A stretch of 64,000 nucleotides of DNA from Bathynomus jamesi (Eukaryota; Arthropoda; Malacostraca; Isopoda; Cirolanidae): NCBI GenBank assembly GCA_023014485.1, contig JAJOZX010009094.1:1-64000 (forward strand), read 5' to 3'. A program made the translations under genes and the position numbers. This document shows positions 1 through 12,099 of the stretch, piece after piece. The first letter of the stretch is position 1. Each line of letters starts with the position of its first letter. Below the pieces are notes generated by a model. The model searched no databases and was not told where the DNA came from. It saw nothing but the letters and a program-made list of their open reading frames with translations.

Positions 1-114
1 ATTTTTTTTAGCTTAAACACTGTAGATACGAGTAATTTTATAAGAACACTCGTGAAAAATGAAAACATTGTGTGAATAAATACTTTTATTCATACAATGA
101 ATATGGAAAAAAGT

Positions 115-2382
115 TTATTGAGGAAGGAATGAAGTTTTTTTGGCTTTCCGTCTGTGTTTTTCTTCGGGCACGTCTCGCTTCAAACACCAGCAATAGTCCG
201 CCAGCATATTGATATCCCAGTTTCCCTGGTACCTCTTCCATTATTTTGATATCTTGGTGAAATCGTTCACCCTGTTCCTCACTATAATCCCCGCAATTTT
301 CAGGAAAATAGTCCAAGTGGGACCACAAAAAGTGCATTTTTATGGACATGCGCGACCCATGAGCTTTGAAGCTTCCTATCAAGTTTTCGACAACGGACTC
401 GTATTCTGGATTTCTACGCTTGCCAAGAAAATCAGTGACAACTGATTTGAATGCCTGCCAGGCATTCTTCTCAGTTGGAGTCATTGCGTTTTCGAACTGA
501 GTATCCTTGATCAAAGTTCGAATTTGAGGACCATCAAAAACCCCAGCATTTAGCTTAGCATCAGATATATGAGGAAATTTACTCTCGAGATATCGGAATG
601 CTGAACCCTTCTTATTCATTGATTTGATGAAATTTTTCATCAAGCCCAGCTTAATATGAAGTGGTGGGAGCCAAATTTTTGTTGGTGGTACAAGGGGCAC
701 TGAAACAACATTATGCGACCCAGGTTCAAAATTCTCTCTGGATGCCCATTCACGCTGTGCATAGTGCTTCTCATCCGCTCGGCTATCCCATTTGTAGAGG
801 AAACATGGGTATTTCGTGTATCCCCCTTGCATTCCCAATACAAATGCCACAATCTGAAAAAAAATGAAAATATTTAAAGAATTTAGAGAATTTGTTCTAT
901 CAGATAAAAAAATCTATGCATTGGACTGTATCACTTCTGTGGGGAAGTTAAGTGTTCTTATACGCTCTCAAATAACCTTTGGAAAAACAACATAGTCAAT
1001 AGCAATAGTTTACTTATGATATTAGTATTACCTTCAAATCTCCACAGATCCTCCAGTTATGTTGGTCGTATACGAGAGCATCCAGTAAAATTTTCATGTT
1101 ATCGTAGCTCTCAGTAAGTTGTACGGAATGTGCTACAGGGACTGATGCAACCCTATTCCCAATGTTGAGAAGTACTGCTTTCAGACTTCGTTTAGACGAG
1201 TCTATAAATAGCCTCCATTCTGATGCGTTATATGGCAGGCCCAAGGATTCGATTAGCCCCTCAACATTGCAGCAGTACACTAAGGAAGAGGTATTTTCGT
1301 GCACTGCAAAAAACTTGCGGAATTCTTCCTCTCGTTTCCTATACCAGGATAATGTTGTTCCCGGAGCCAGCAAGTTGTCCTCTCGAAGTCGTGAGCCCAA
1401 GATCTCGGCAGCTAATTTGGAAAGTCCTAAATCCCTGGTAAGATCATTAAGTTTGGCCTGGTTGAGAGGCCTCGGCTCATTTGAAGCGGTATTTTGAGGT
1501 GTATATACGACTGGGACTGGTCATTGGCATTGGTCATTGATTCATCATCAGAATCATCGAAGTCCAGGGTTTGAGGTGGGTCGGGTATTGGAATTCAGGA
1601 CCATGGGGTACAGGTCTCATAGCAGAAGGAATGTCAGGGTATACAACAATGTGTTTATTCTTCTTGTTAACTCCTGAAAATAGAAACACAGAAACATGGA
1701 TATAAAACTTGCATATGAAATAGAAGAAGCATTCAGACAGTGGCGGGCTCGTGAGGGAAGGCTGCGGTCTGTAAGATATGAAATAGGTCGATGGAGTCTG
1801 TATTTTTCTTTCTTTTTCATTCATATTGTCCCTCCGGGGACAATATGAATGAAAAAGAAAGAAAATATACAATCATTGTATATGTAAATGTAACTTGTAT
1901 AACAATATGTATGTGTAAATGTATTTTCTATAACAATATGTATATGTAAATGTATGATTACTATTATGGTGAATATTATGCTATATATGGTGAATATTAC
2001 ATTATGGTGAATATTATGTCAAGTTTCATACGAGGATTTCAAAATATTTAAGAAAAATAAATTTATAAGCCCACCTTGGAGGTTTGTCATGCAGAAATAG
2101 CAATCTGTCACGTGATCCTTTCCTTCTCTCCAAATCATGGGAATTCCAAAAGGCAAAGATTTCGCTCTGCCTTTGCTCCATCTTCTCAAATTTTCAATGC
2201 ACGTCTTGCAGCACATATGAGGGGCGAAATTTTTGTCCTGGTCCCCTAGCTTAATTAATTCCAAAGTATGCTCTATACATTGTCTTCACAAATTTAATGA
2301 TTTGGGACTGGTTATTTGGCATGGTAACCGTCCCACATATGTAGCAGAATCTATTGGGATCATTTTTACACGCTCTATTCAT
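115..2382 (-). pseudogene. transposase-like gene of copy A, three coding exons, broken
   Basis: Same gene as in copy B. Exon 1 starts at the ATG at 2382 and encodes a cysteine-rich N-terminus (FCYICG, CCKTC, DCYFC). Exon 2 (about 1680 down to 1030) holds RLFIDSS and ICGDLK. Exon 3 (about 848 down to 115) holds KYPCFLYKWD, LPPLHIKLGLMKN and EEQGERFHQDI. Breaks: a 4-base AATT duplication near 2255 shifts exon 1; a small insertion near 1500 shifts exon 2; Cys to Tyr in the FLCKWD motif of exon 3; and a frameshift near 240, after QDIKIMEE, scrambles the C-terminus. Introns are inferred by comparison with B. Function as transposase is inferred from the enclosing element and the possible D/D/E residues. 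Confidence 0.75.
1803..1868. repeat. near-perfect palindrome (hairpin) in the first intron of copy A
   Basis: About 31 bases pair with the following 31 around a 4-base loop (TCCG). The stem includes TTTCATTCATATTGTCCC and its complement. The same hairpin sits in copy B at 12607-12680 with a different loop. Confidence 0.9.
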
Positions 2383-2635
2383 TATGAAATATTTTATCTA
2401 TATGCCTGAAAAGTAAAAAAAGATATTATACAAGTGAAACAAGTGATTCATAGATGTTACTGTTCCAATTCCGCTTTGACAAAATCACGAAAAATTCTAT
2501 TTTACTTATGAGGCAATAGCCGGATAACCTGAGCTGATTGAGAAAAACGGATTGCAGATTCGAAATCAGCAGGAAACACTCTATAAGAATCACTTACAAA
2601 ACCCTTGACAGCAAAATTGATGCATACCAGTGTTA

Positions 2636-4778
2636 TCGGCATAAACTAAGTTATTTATCCTTGTGTTATCTATACAACATCCCACTGTTGCCTCATGAAG
2701 TGAAGAAATTAATCCGTCAATATACACATTAAACAGCATAGGGGGAGAGTAAGGAGCCTTGTCTCACCCCGCAGAAGAGCCAAAACATTCGGATAGTACA
2801 TTGCCCCACCGAACGGTAAAAGATTGGTGGGAATACCAAAATTTCAATAAATTTAATATGTACATGGGAACCTTCCTGTCTTCTAGTTTTTTAAATAAAA
2901 TATTGTGGTTCACTCTATCATATGCCTTACTTATATCTAGGAAACAGCTATAAATAGTTGAATTACTGTCAATGCATTTACATATTGTTTCTTTAAGTAC
3001 ATAGATACACAGGTCATTGAGTGAGACCTTTTAAAATCAAACTGATTAGGAGATATCTATAGGTAATCATTTAATCGGAGTAACAAGAGTTTTTCTAGTA
3101 GTTTCGAGAAGCAGGAAGCGACAGCAATAGGCCTGTAATTATTGCTGGACAGAAGGTCTCCATACTTATTTTGATCAGGGGCAAAATATATACCCTCATG
3201 AACTCTGCAGGGATATGGCTATGAGTAAGCATGGCTGATAAGAGCAATAATATATGCAGACATACTACGTCATTGGCATATTTTAAGTGTTCATTCGATA
3301 GGTCATCTATCCCTGACGCAGAACCAGTCTTTAACACTTTAATTAACCTCTTTACTTCAGGAAATGATATCAGAGTATTTTCCCTTGTCCCTCCCACAGG
3401 CGTTTCGCTGCAATCTATCTTAAGATTATCCCTACTCACACTGTTAAGAATGTTAGAATAGTGGTTTTTCCACAGCTTTGCAATTTCCTCCTCCCCCGAC
3501 ACCCCATCGATTGTTGGAGGGAGGACATTTTTGACACCCGTTTGATTTTTAACAAATTTCCAAAATTTGTTATTATCATTATTTATGCGAGCTTCACAGG
3601 CTTTTGATGCTCGAATAGACTCTTCTTCCTGTTTACCTCGCCTTATGGCCGCCTTGTACTGACCCCTACTTCTACACATATTCAAGTATACTGGTCCTAA
3701 TCTGGGTCTACCATGAATGCACCACAAATCATAGGCGTCTTTCGATTCCCTCTTCAGGGGGGCAATAAAATCATTCCATCCAGGAATAATCTTAGTATGA
3801 TAGTTGTAAGATTTAATCAGGGGCTTCCTGCTTCTCTTAACAGGGATACTATCTTACTATAATACCTATCTATGAGTTTACAGTGAGAATCATTTGAGCA
3901 AGGATTATTAAAGACAAGATACAAAATTTCTAAATTATTAAAGAGGTGACCTGTTCTGTTTTTGTATTCTATTCTCTGTTGCATATTAACATTAGACCAA
4001 TCGACGTGATTATTCTTACCTATTGAATTCTTGCTATGTCGTGTTGCGCATAAATTGGTAAAATTAATTAATAGTTTTAATGGTCTATGATCAGAAAGGA
4101 GGAAATCATGCAGAATATGAACTCTAACAATTCGATCCTTTAGATTATTACTAATGGGACAATGATCAATCCACCTGGTGGTACCACTCATATCACTAAC
4201 GTATGTAAAATTACCACTGGTTACCCCTAATACATCTACATCACTTATACTTAATTTGGCCGACTCGCACATGTTACCCAATTCTACAAAGAATTCCGAG
4301 TTCGCATGTGTGTTAAGTCCCCCATTATTATACAGTGAGAATATTTGGGGTTATCTGATAATGACTTAATTTTATACAGCAAATCAATGTATTCATCTAG
4401 ATTACTGCCGTTGTTGTATGGTAAATATCAGTTTACAATTCATATGCAATCATTGTTCACTTGTAATTCAATGCCTAACAACCTTACATTATCGCTTGTT
4501 AAAAATTTTATATGTTTTGACAAATTTTTCCTTATTAAGAAAGCAACACCACCAAAAGGCCTACTGTACATTAATTCATCTGACAAGTCTACTGCTGATG
4601 ACGCATGGTGCATAAAGTTATCATGAATGGTAGAGAGGGATTTTAGCTCTTGCTTAGGTAGCCAGTGCTCTTGCAGAAGTATCAAATCTGCACTGTCACA
4701 GATTTTATGAACATCTACAATTGAATTCCTCACTGACCTTACGTTATATGAGACTATTTTCAACAAGTTATCCGCCAT
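2636..4778 (-). pseudogene. LINE ORF2: endonuclease plus reverse transcriptase, frameshifted and truncated
   Basis: The reading starts at an ATG at 4778 (MADNLLKIVSYNVRS). Endonuclease motifs follow: ILLQEHWLP near 4670, TYVSDMSGTTRWIDH near 4190 and SDHRPL near 4090. A linker carries KFWKFVKNQTG. RT fingers contain GSASGIDDLSNEHLKYA near 3310 and the palm DISKAYDRVNH near 2930. A frameshift falls before the expected VRQGSLLSP motif, and NLVYAD is reached at about 2640, where copy A interrupts. Frame changes are needed near 4430, 4290, 3810, 3095 and 2760. Role in an intact element: nicking the target and copying the RNA into it. Confidence 0.8.
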
Positions 4779-4828
4779 GACTGATAAAAAACTTATTATT
4801 CTGATTATTATTATACACAGTACAAATT

Positions 4829-5140
4829 TCAAGCATTACCGTTAGAGCGCATATTGTTATGATTATTATTATGATTATTATTATTATTATTATTATTATT
4901 TTGCCTGTTATCAAATCTCCTGGAAAAGTGAATAAACTTAACAATAATACCTTCTGGCCACTGACTCATATTGTACGGGCTGAAATGCGAATTTACACCT
5001 TTAATTATTGCTTTAAATGAGTTATAATACGGAGATTTTGTGTTTAGTTTATTAACTAACAATATACTGTGTTCACCACAGACCTCTTCCATCATGTGTC
5101 GAATATCGCTTCCCTCGTTCGAGAGCTGAATTCGCGACAC
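4829..5140 (-). pseudogene. LINE ORF1 C-terminal part with asparagine run
   Basis: About 100 codons immediately upstream of ORF2, ending in an Asn/His-rich run encoded by an imperfect ATT/TTA microsatellite on the plus strand (4856-4902). It contains SPYYNSFKAIIKGVNSH and WPEGIIVKFI, the type of segment seen at the end of LINE ORF1 gag-like proteins. The assignment rests mostly on position. Upstream codons are not recognisable. Confidence 0.5.
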
Positions 5141-5940
5141 AAAGAGGGTGAGATTCCTTACCGGTGGCCTTGCCGCGCTGACAGGTTGAGAAACCTCCGT
5201 GGAGAGCGCCTGTTAACTGTGAAATTCATCGCATATATATACACAGAAACTGAGTATGCATAATAGTATTATTTTACAGTATATTAAATATTTTTTTAAA
5301 TTTAAATCTTTGTCATTATTGTGTCACCAACATTTTCAGTATCTATTGTTTTGTTTACTCTAATGGCGTTCTATTATGTATTATTTATACGTATATAATA
5401 GTATTATTCTATATTAAACTTATTTTTTGAAATGAAATCATTGTTATTATGTGTAACTAATATTTGCATTACGTACTGTTTTGTTCACTAAGGGCGTTGT
5501 AATATGTATTATGCGTATATCAAGGTATTATTCTAGATTAAACGTTATTTCAAAACAAATTTATAAATGCCTTTTGGGAGGGAGAGGGATTACTGCCTAT
5601 TTTGAATGTTTATTTTGCCTATTTGGCTGCCTTTTTTTAAAGGGTTTTTAGTGCCTAAACATCCGGGCTCTATATATCACACAATTTTCAAATTAAACCA
5701 ATTATTTGAAAACGGCTAGACTCTGCTTAGCGAATAAAATTAGCTTTACTAGATTTTTGCTACAATATTGAAAATATTCAAAAATTTCGGGGGAGGGGCG
5801 CGTAATCCCGGCGTCTCCCGTGAATCCGTACACCATTTATTATGCGCGGGAAGGGCCCGGATTTCAACTGTAATATGCAACTACATTTACGATTGATAAA
5901 TGTCTTGTCGGAAGGCCGTAGGAGAACTGAAAATAAATTA
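5141..5940. other. no gene seen; AT-rich spacer
   Basis: No open frame with recognisable motifs. It may include LINE 5' leader up to about 5220. The rest is AT-rich with decayed repeat character. Confidence 0.5.
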
Positions 5941-5973
5941 TCAGATCAGTTCGCGACCCCAAGGTTGGGAAGC
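5941..5973. repeat. single hAT-like terminal sequence
   Basis: Read on the minus strand this is CAGGGCTTCCCAACCTTGG followed by GGTCGCG, a common hAT terminal style. I did not find the matching left end or a duplicate of the flanking TTCTAAGC, so the element is probably truncated. Confidence 0.45.
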
Positions 5974-6060
5974 CCTGTTCTAAGCTAAAAAAAGCGAATC
6001 TAGACACAAAGACAAGCGCAATAGGTACATAAGTATGTAAAATATAAGAGTTTATTAACT

Positions 6061-7040
6061 TTAATCAAACAACATGTTCAGTGTAATCGCCATTTTTTCC
6101 AACACAATATTCAACTTTACACAAATGTTTGACATAATTTTTGGAAATAGCTCAGCTGGGATGTTGTTCATTACCTCAGAGACTTTGATCTTTAGTTCTT
6201 CAAGTGTTTTAGGCTTGGTAGAACAGATCCTGTCTTTCGTGTAACCCCACAAAAAAAAGTCAGGGGATATGAGGTCAGGTGAGTATGGGTGCCATTCCAT
6301 TTGCTCATTAAGGGAGATTAGTCGCCCGGAAAAATGCTTCCTCAAAAAGTTGCGAGTTTCATAAGCAGTGTGTGAAGATGCTCCATCCTGCTGAAACCAC
6401 TGTGAATCTGGGGTAATGCAGTATTTCTTTTACGGGACACTCTAATTAAGTAAGTAAGTAGGGATCTTGTAGCATCTGATGATATGATTTTCAAAACTAT
6501 AGCGACCTACTACACCATACCACAAACAGTGACCCAAATACTGACTTTAGCAACACTACGTATAAGCTCTACTGAAGCGCCAGCATGACTTCCCCACTGG
6601 TCAGTGAGGTGGATGTGTTTCAAAAACTCAGGATCTTCTAGCTTTGCTGACATCCATGTTGCGAATTCCATTCGTTTTTTGTTTTTGAACATTAGTCAGT
6701 GTAGCTTGTGAATGAATTTTGGAGGGAAAAAGGTTTAAATAGGTACGAAGTATCGATGCACAGATGTTCATGAAATACCTATTCCTGCTGACAAATGTCA
6801 AAATGACTTCGGACTGCGAGCACTTATTTCATGAATCATATTTACGTGTTGCACAGTTCTTGTGGATCGTCGCCTACCACTATTACCCATATGTTGATTG
6901 CTTACATTTCCTTTTGGTTGAAATTTTCTAACAATTCGTTGTATTGTCTTTGTATCAGGCGGATCTCTACATCCATATTCCATATTCAGCATCACTGTCT
7001 GAGGGTTCAGCCATATTGTTCTGTGTAGACTAAGTCTCAA
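6061..7040 (-). pseudogene. Tc1/mariner-superfamily transposase with DUF4817-like N-terminus, decayed
   Basis: N-terminus at 7040-6798 resembles the helix-turn-helix region of this group (CRDPPDTKTIQRIVRKF, then GRRRSTRTVQ). A middle piece at 6692-6510 has EDPEFLKHIHLTDQW, matching the segment before the first catalytic Asp, but the Asp context is degraded. The C-terminus at 6345-6061 has EWHPYSPDLISPDFFLWGY with the third acidic residue (SPD), then TKPKTLEELKIKV. At least two frame changes separate the three parts. Family identity is good from the C-terminal motif; catalytic function is lost. Confidence 0.75.
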
Positions 7041-7189
7041 GGAGGCTTAGTCAAGACTTAGCTTTCCTTAAAGACTGGGACAATTTAGCCTAGTAAGGAC
7101 TTCTATGGATTTACTAGGCTACAGTCTATTGGTAGCCGTATCGTCTTTTCCTAAGTACCTAATTTCTTGCGTTTTATTATAAAGGAATA

Positions 7190-8015
7190 CCATGGGCACC
7201 AACTTCATGAGACTTAAACCTCTGAGACTTTTATCTGTGGAGTTATCTAAAAGATAGTATTTAAACAAAATCCACACACAATAGAAAAATTGAAAGCGTC
7301 AAATGAACAAAAAATTTCTCAGATTTCAAAAGATACTCCGTCCAAAGAGGTGCAAAATTTTGTTATTCGTGTACAACAGGTATGGGACAATTACAGTTAA
7401 AAAATAATTGGTTACAATTACAATTACTTTGCATATGCTCAATTACAATTACTGCAGTTGGCAAATGTAATTCATTGCAATTACAATTACACTGAAAAGT
7501 AATTACTTTTCATAGAAACAACTAATATAAGTGAAAGTAAAGGAAAGAAGTCTACCATTAATTTACAACCTTGACTTTTTATTTCCATCCCCCGTAGTGT
7601 GAATATTATTTTATTTAAACATGTATTTAAATCACAGTTCAATTAGCAGTCAATGTAATATCAGGTGAATTGTTCAAAGTTCAGTGGGTTCATTCTCATT
7701 GTCATTGTGAATGTAATTTATTGCAGTTACAATTACATTTTTAATTAGTCAATTACAATCACATTTTTAGTTAGTCACTTACAATTACAATTGTATTTTT
7801 AGTTAGTCACTTACAATTACAATTGTATTTTTAGTTACTCAATTACAATTAAACAGTAATTACTTTAAAAAATTTAATTAGTTACAATCGATTACAATTA
7901 AAATTACAATTACTCCATGCCTTGTGTACAAAGAGTTAATGAGCTGAGAGGAGCATGTTTTGCACTAGTGGGACTAATTTCCCATGTGCACTCTAGACAT
8001 TTCGTTAGGCGTTTC
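7190..8015 (+). pseudogene. 3' fragment of a Tc1/mariner-like transposase, split by a MITE
   Basis: The DNA at 7190-7376 plus 7932-8015 aligns with the better preserved fragment at 28780-29000. It encodes remnants of a LWG...ELEASNEQEIS...ALQNFVVRVQRSNELRG ending. Stops and frame changes are frequent. A 547-bp MITE (7377-7923) sits between the halves. Confidence 0.65.
7377..7923. mobile_element. hAT-like MITE rich in AATTACAATTAC
   Basis: Flanked by a perfect 8-bp duplication GTGTACAA (7369-7376 and 7924-7931). Ends are CAGGTATGG and CCATGCCTT, imperfect inverted repeats. The interior is made of AATTACAATTAC strings, including about three ~34-bp units near 7730-7850. No coding capacity. Confidence 0.8.
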
Positions 8016-8240
8016 ATTGTCCCAATTTTGTGAATTTTTAAATGTTTAAGGGATTAGACATTTCACAGTAATTAAACATTTTGTTAGACATTTCAGTAAA
8101 TCAACTGAAATGTCTAAATTGTCCCAATTTTTTAAACAATTGAAAAGACTAATCTGAAATGTCTTAATAATAAAATGTTTAAGGAATTGTCCAACAATGA
8201 AATGTCTGATGCATGAAAGTTTAAGGAGTTTAAGTTTGAG
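7990..8240. repeat. fold-back cluster of GACATTTC / GAAATGTC
   Basis: The motif occurs repeatedly on both strands. 8088-8117 is a perfect hairpin: AGACATTTCAGT, six bases, ACTGAAATGTCT. I recognise no family. Confidence 0.75.
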
Positions 8241-8870
8241 TATAAGTTTAAGTTTATATAAAAAGAATTGCTTCACACCATTCCTCTTAATAACTTTTTA
8301 CTTTCAATTTATATCCATTTCTACTCGTAATTGACTATGTATCCCTATCAAATAACTTCCTGTAATTTAGTACATTATCAAAGACATTTATCAGTTTTAA
8401 GTACTCGAATTAGTTCTCCTATAAGTGGACGCTTTTCAGATGAATACATATCTAGTTCAGCTAATTTTTCCTCAAATATTTTACTTCTCACTTCTGGACT
8501 CATTTTGGTTGCTCTTGGCCGAGCTCTTTCTAATTTATAAGTGTCTTTTCTCAAGTATAAGCTGTTTAACATGAAAAATGAACCTAGGGTTGGCTTACTG
8601 TAATATCAAGAGTAGTGGTGTTTATTCAACATTCATCGGTAGAATCGGCTATTTGGGGGGCATCGGCAGAATCAGCCATTTGGTGGCATCTGCACCGGCC
8701 AAATTTAGCCGATTCTCTTACCGATTCTTTAAAATTTTAAATTTTTTATTACAAAACAAAATCTGTATTTATAGAAAAATGAACATACAAAACATATTTT
8801 ATGATCATTTATATTCATTTCAAAGTGTAATTACATAGAAATATTTTACGGTCATGAAAAATGCAAAGCT
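8241..8870. other. no supported gene; AT-rich, with an ATCGG-rich block
   Basis: Short frames only. The 8630-8715 block repeats ATCGGCAGAATC-like strings and is matched in inverted sense by GGCATCGGCATCG at 10025-10080. The span 8630-10085 could be a diverged non-autonomous element, but no target duplication was found. Confidence 0.4.
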
Positions 8871-8876
8871 TAATAC

Positions 8877-9475
8877 CGTATTTACTCGCGTATAATGCGC
8901 ACCCTGATTTTCAGAGACCAGATTTAGAAAAAAGTTTGCTTATAATGCGAGTATAATGCGCGTCCTGCTCGATCGCGGTGCTGGTGTCCTTTTAGACTGT
9001 CTCGAAACAAGCTGCAACTTGTTTGTTGCTCTTCCCGTGCGCTGTTTGGTAGCCAATTCAAGAAATGCAGTATCAGCAATGGCCACGACGGTACAGAAGA
9101 TGATCTACTGTGGGAGGAGGAAGAGGATGCAAGCGACCCCGATGACCTCTCTGAGGAAGCAGGCGACTCCTGAAACACCAGTAACTCTGGCACAGATGTG
9201 GAAATTGTATAGACGGTAATTACGATAAACCTTTCATTCAAAGAATATCTGTTGCGCTGTGATTATCTCATTAACCTAATATTATCAATAGTGTAATGTT
9301 AAGCGAGTTCTGAATAGTCATTTTATTTCGCGTACTAAGGAAGTATGGCTATAAGAGTTTAATAAAAATATCTGTGTATTCTTCCACTGTTTGTTATACC
9401 TAATTAATACTGATATTTTTTGTGTTTTGCCTGCACGTCTAGTGCGCACCCCGATTTTAGAGATGGGAAAATGGT
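8877..9475 (+). mobile_element. deletion derivative of a pogo/Tigger-like element
   Basis: Starts with ACCGTATTTACTCGCG then TATAATGCGCACCC, a terminal style seen in pogo-like elements, with subterminal repeats of GCGCACC...GATTTT at 8900 and 9446. The interior keeps only the transposase tail. The right end is not sharply defined. Confidence 0.55.
9051..9176 (+). pseudogene. C-terminal tail of a pogo/jerky-type DDE transposase
   Basis: In frame: SQFKKCSISN, DGTEDDLLWEEEEDASD, ending EEAGDS and stop TGA. The FKKC.ISN...DGTEDD.L pattern is characteristic of the end of pogo/Tigger (DDE_1) transposases. The catalytic core is absent, so this is a remnant inside an internally deleted element. Confidence 0.7.
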
Positions 9476-9479
9476 AAAA

Positions 9480-11850
9480 AAACGTGTACGTTAACCATAA
9501 ATTTGCATTTTCTGTAACTAACTAATCTCTACATATTATAAATTATTGTAATCTCCTCCTCAATATTAATAATAATTCTATATTAAGTTGGTTTAATATA
9601 TAAATTATAAAGTTATTATGTTGACTTTATTTTCAGTATTTTAATAATTTTATAAACCCAAATTGTATATCCATTTTTTTTATTAAAATTGGCCACCAGG
9701 GACTTGAAATTTTAATGAAAATTTTTGTCGTTGTTTTACATTGTTGAAGAAAGAAAATACCTTCAACATAAGGAAAAACAATTACTTTAAATATTGCTAT
9801 TCAATTTATGAAACTAAAATAAAATTATTTTATCATTTTACTGAATAAAAAAACTATTTAACATCATTTTAGCAACAGTATATGAGTAAAATTGTGGTAC
9901 TGTATATTGTGGGGAGAGCTAAGGTAAAGCACTTAAACAAAATTGAAATGCAAAAATAGGAAAATTGAAACTTTTCACATTACTAAAATTTATGAAGGGA
10001 ATTGATTTTCTACAATATATCCAAAGAATCGGCATCGGCATCGCCAGTTTTTCATGGAATTGGCATTGGCATCGGCTAAAGCTTGGCTCGGAGTTCAGGT
10101 TCACATGCTTTTCAGGTTCTTAATCTTGAAAGACTTTACTAGATAAGGCCTAGCCGAATAAATAAAATGAATAAATGCATGAAAGACACTTAGAAGACCT
10201 TAGACTACATGAAATAAATGAATAAATGCACAAATATAATAGTTGTTTTCTCCTCTTTTCGAGATAACCTAAAAATACTAACACTAAATAAATTGCTTCA
10301 CAATTTCCAAATATTTTTTTAAGATTCAAAACTTTTAACTCCAATACGCATGCGTCTAGTCGCAAAGAATAGAAAACTAACTTATTATACAAATGAAATT
10401 CTTAATTTTTACGCCTTTATACATTTTAAATATTTAAGCACCGTTTTCAGATATTTGAAATCTAGTAAATATTTCAAAATAACTACTATTAATTTCAGAA
10501 AGCTAAATTGATTATGAGATGTCGAGTAGACGTTTTATACATATACTGTATGTATATATAACCAAACGTCTGATACCATTTAGAATGTGTAGAGAAAGTA
10601 TAGTAAAAATTTCATGCTTTTATTTCAGTTAATAAAAAAATAGGCCTACCCACCTTTGAAAATGTCAGATGTTTAAAAAATCAACTGATATATATATATA
10701 TATATATCCTCACTTTTATCTCCCATATATGCACGATGTTTGTCAATATCGTTCACAGTGATTTCAATTTTGCAAAATGATATTCAGTACAACTCAAATT
10801 TTCTCATGAATAAAATATCCTTTCTGCAACGAGTTACCTTTGGTAACACTGAATAAAAAAATACAAACTGTGCCACTCCATTCGTATCCTAAATTTTTTT
10901 TTTTTTATTAGAGGAGCGAAGTGGACTTGGGTTTATGTAGATATGAAGCTGGCATTTGATATTACCAAAATGCGTATAAAACTTCCAGAAAAGTGGGAGG
11001 TGTTGGACCTTCTGCAGGAATCTGAAGATTTATGCTCCACAGAAGAAGTACTAATTACTTTGTATCTTCTTTTTCCTTTTAGGTTATGTGGTTACTTTGT
11101 AGCGATGCTTAACGAACATGTTAAATGTAAATAATAGATAAAAAATATTAAAAACGTTAGTGAAGTTTTAAGAATTGCAACGAACAGTGAATGGAGAGAG
11201 TACGTGTGACGATACTTTCCCAATATGAGAGTAAAAGACATAAGTGGAAAGTATGAATATGCAGTCGTACACAGAAGACTCAGAAGACTCGACTCAGACA
11301 AACCTGTATTAAAATAGAATCAAATGAACCATGCACACATCCGGTTTTTGGGTGTTGGGTTAGGTCAGGTTAGGTTAAGCTGACAAAATGTGCATAGGTC
11401 GTATACAACAGGAATGCTGTTTTTAATTTTAAATGTTGCTTCAGTTACAAGAAGACTCGTCATGTAAAAGAAAATTTAACAGAAACTTTTGCAGTGACTC
11501 GGATCGATATTCCAGTCTTTGGTTACATTATTGGGGGGTGGGAATTTCATAGGTTGGGCTTTCATATCTGATAAGTGGAATAGTGCGATTTTTTCCGTAC
11601 GTTCCAATGAATTTCATCTTTACTTGGATACAAGATGAAAGGCTGAAACAGTGATAATGTAAATCTGTGAGTCGGGCTTTTGTCTCACCGTACGAGCACG
11701 AGTATCTGTCATCTACAATGAAAATGTTAAATAAGGAAAAATAAAGAAATTACGATGTAAAAAAACGGAACTTGATTTCATGCAATGTAAACATACAGAG
11801 TATCGCCTCCTTTCAGCCTCGATAACGGAATTGGATTTGGAAGAAGAATA
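9480..11850. other. no supported gene; AT-rich spacer
   Basis: Contains a (TA)n run at 10687-10708, a segment at 10590-10690 similar to 29020-29110 (end of a mariner-like repeat), a T-run near 10893, and a GGTTAGGTCAGGTTAGG string near 11358. A 63-codon frame at 10943-11134 has no recognisable domain. Confidence 0.5.
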
Positions 11851-12099
11851 CACTGGTATGCATCAATTTTGCTGTCAAGGGTTTTGTAAGTGATTCTTAT
11901 AGAGTTTCTCCTGCTGATTTCGAATCTGCAATCCGTCTTTCTCAATCAGCTCAGGTTATCCGGCTATGGCCTCATAAGTAAAATAGAATTTTTAGTGATT
12001 TTGTCAAAGCGGAATTGGAACAGTAACATCTATCATCACTTGTTTCACTTGTATAATATCTTTTTTTACTTTTCAGGCATATAGATAAAATATTTCATA

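Larger units (their letters stand above)
1..2632 (-). mobile_element. CACTGG-terminus DNA transposon, copy A (EnSpm/CACTA-like candidate), runs off the left edge
   Basis: Reads on the minus strand. Its 5' terminus is CACTGGTATGCAT, ending at 2632, followed by TTA (2633-2635), the putative 3-bp target duplication. The rest of the element matches copy B (11851-15244) base for base over most of its length. By alignment with B, copy A needs about 185 more bases past position 1 to reach its other terminus. It interrupts the reverse transcriptase of the LINE at 2633-5140 just after its YAD motif. At 1-60 the sequence is continuous where copy B carries an RTE insertion, so A is the empty-site version. 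Superfamily assignment is inferred from termini and duplication length only. Confidence 0.8.
2633..5140 (-). mobile_element. non-LTR retrotransposon (LINE) with ORF1 and ORF2 remnants, cut by copy A
   Basis: Minus-strand order is an ORF1 end, an apurinic-type endonuclease, then reverse transcriptase, the LINE order. The 3' part of the RT lies beyond copy A and outside the window. Several frameshifts make it inactive. The clade is uncertain (CR1/I/Jockey-like group). Confidence 0.8.

Noticed and set aside
10943..11134. 63-codon frame MKLAFDITKMRIKLP
   Set aside because: Short, no recognisable domain, no homologous copy in the window and no context supporting a gene.
11350..11385. Telomere-like TTAGG words
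   Set aside because: Only two or three degenerate units; consistent with base composition, not a telomere array.
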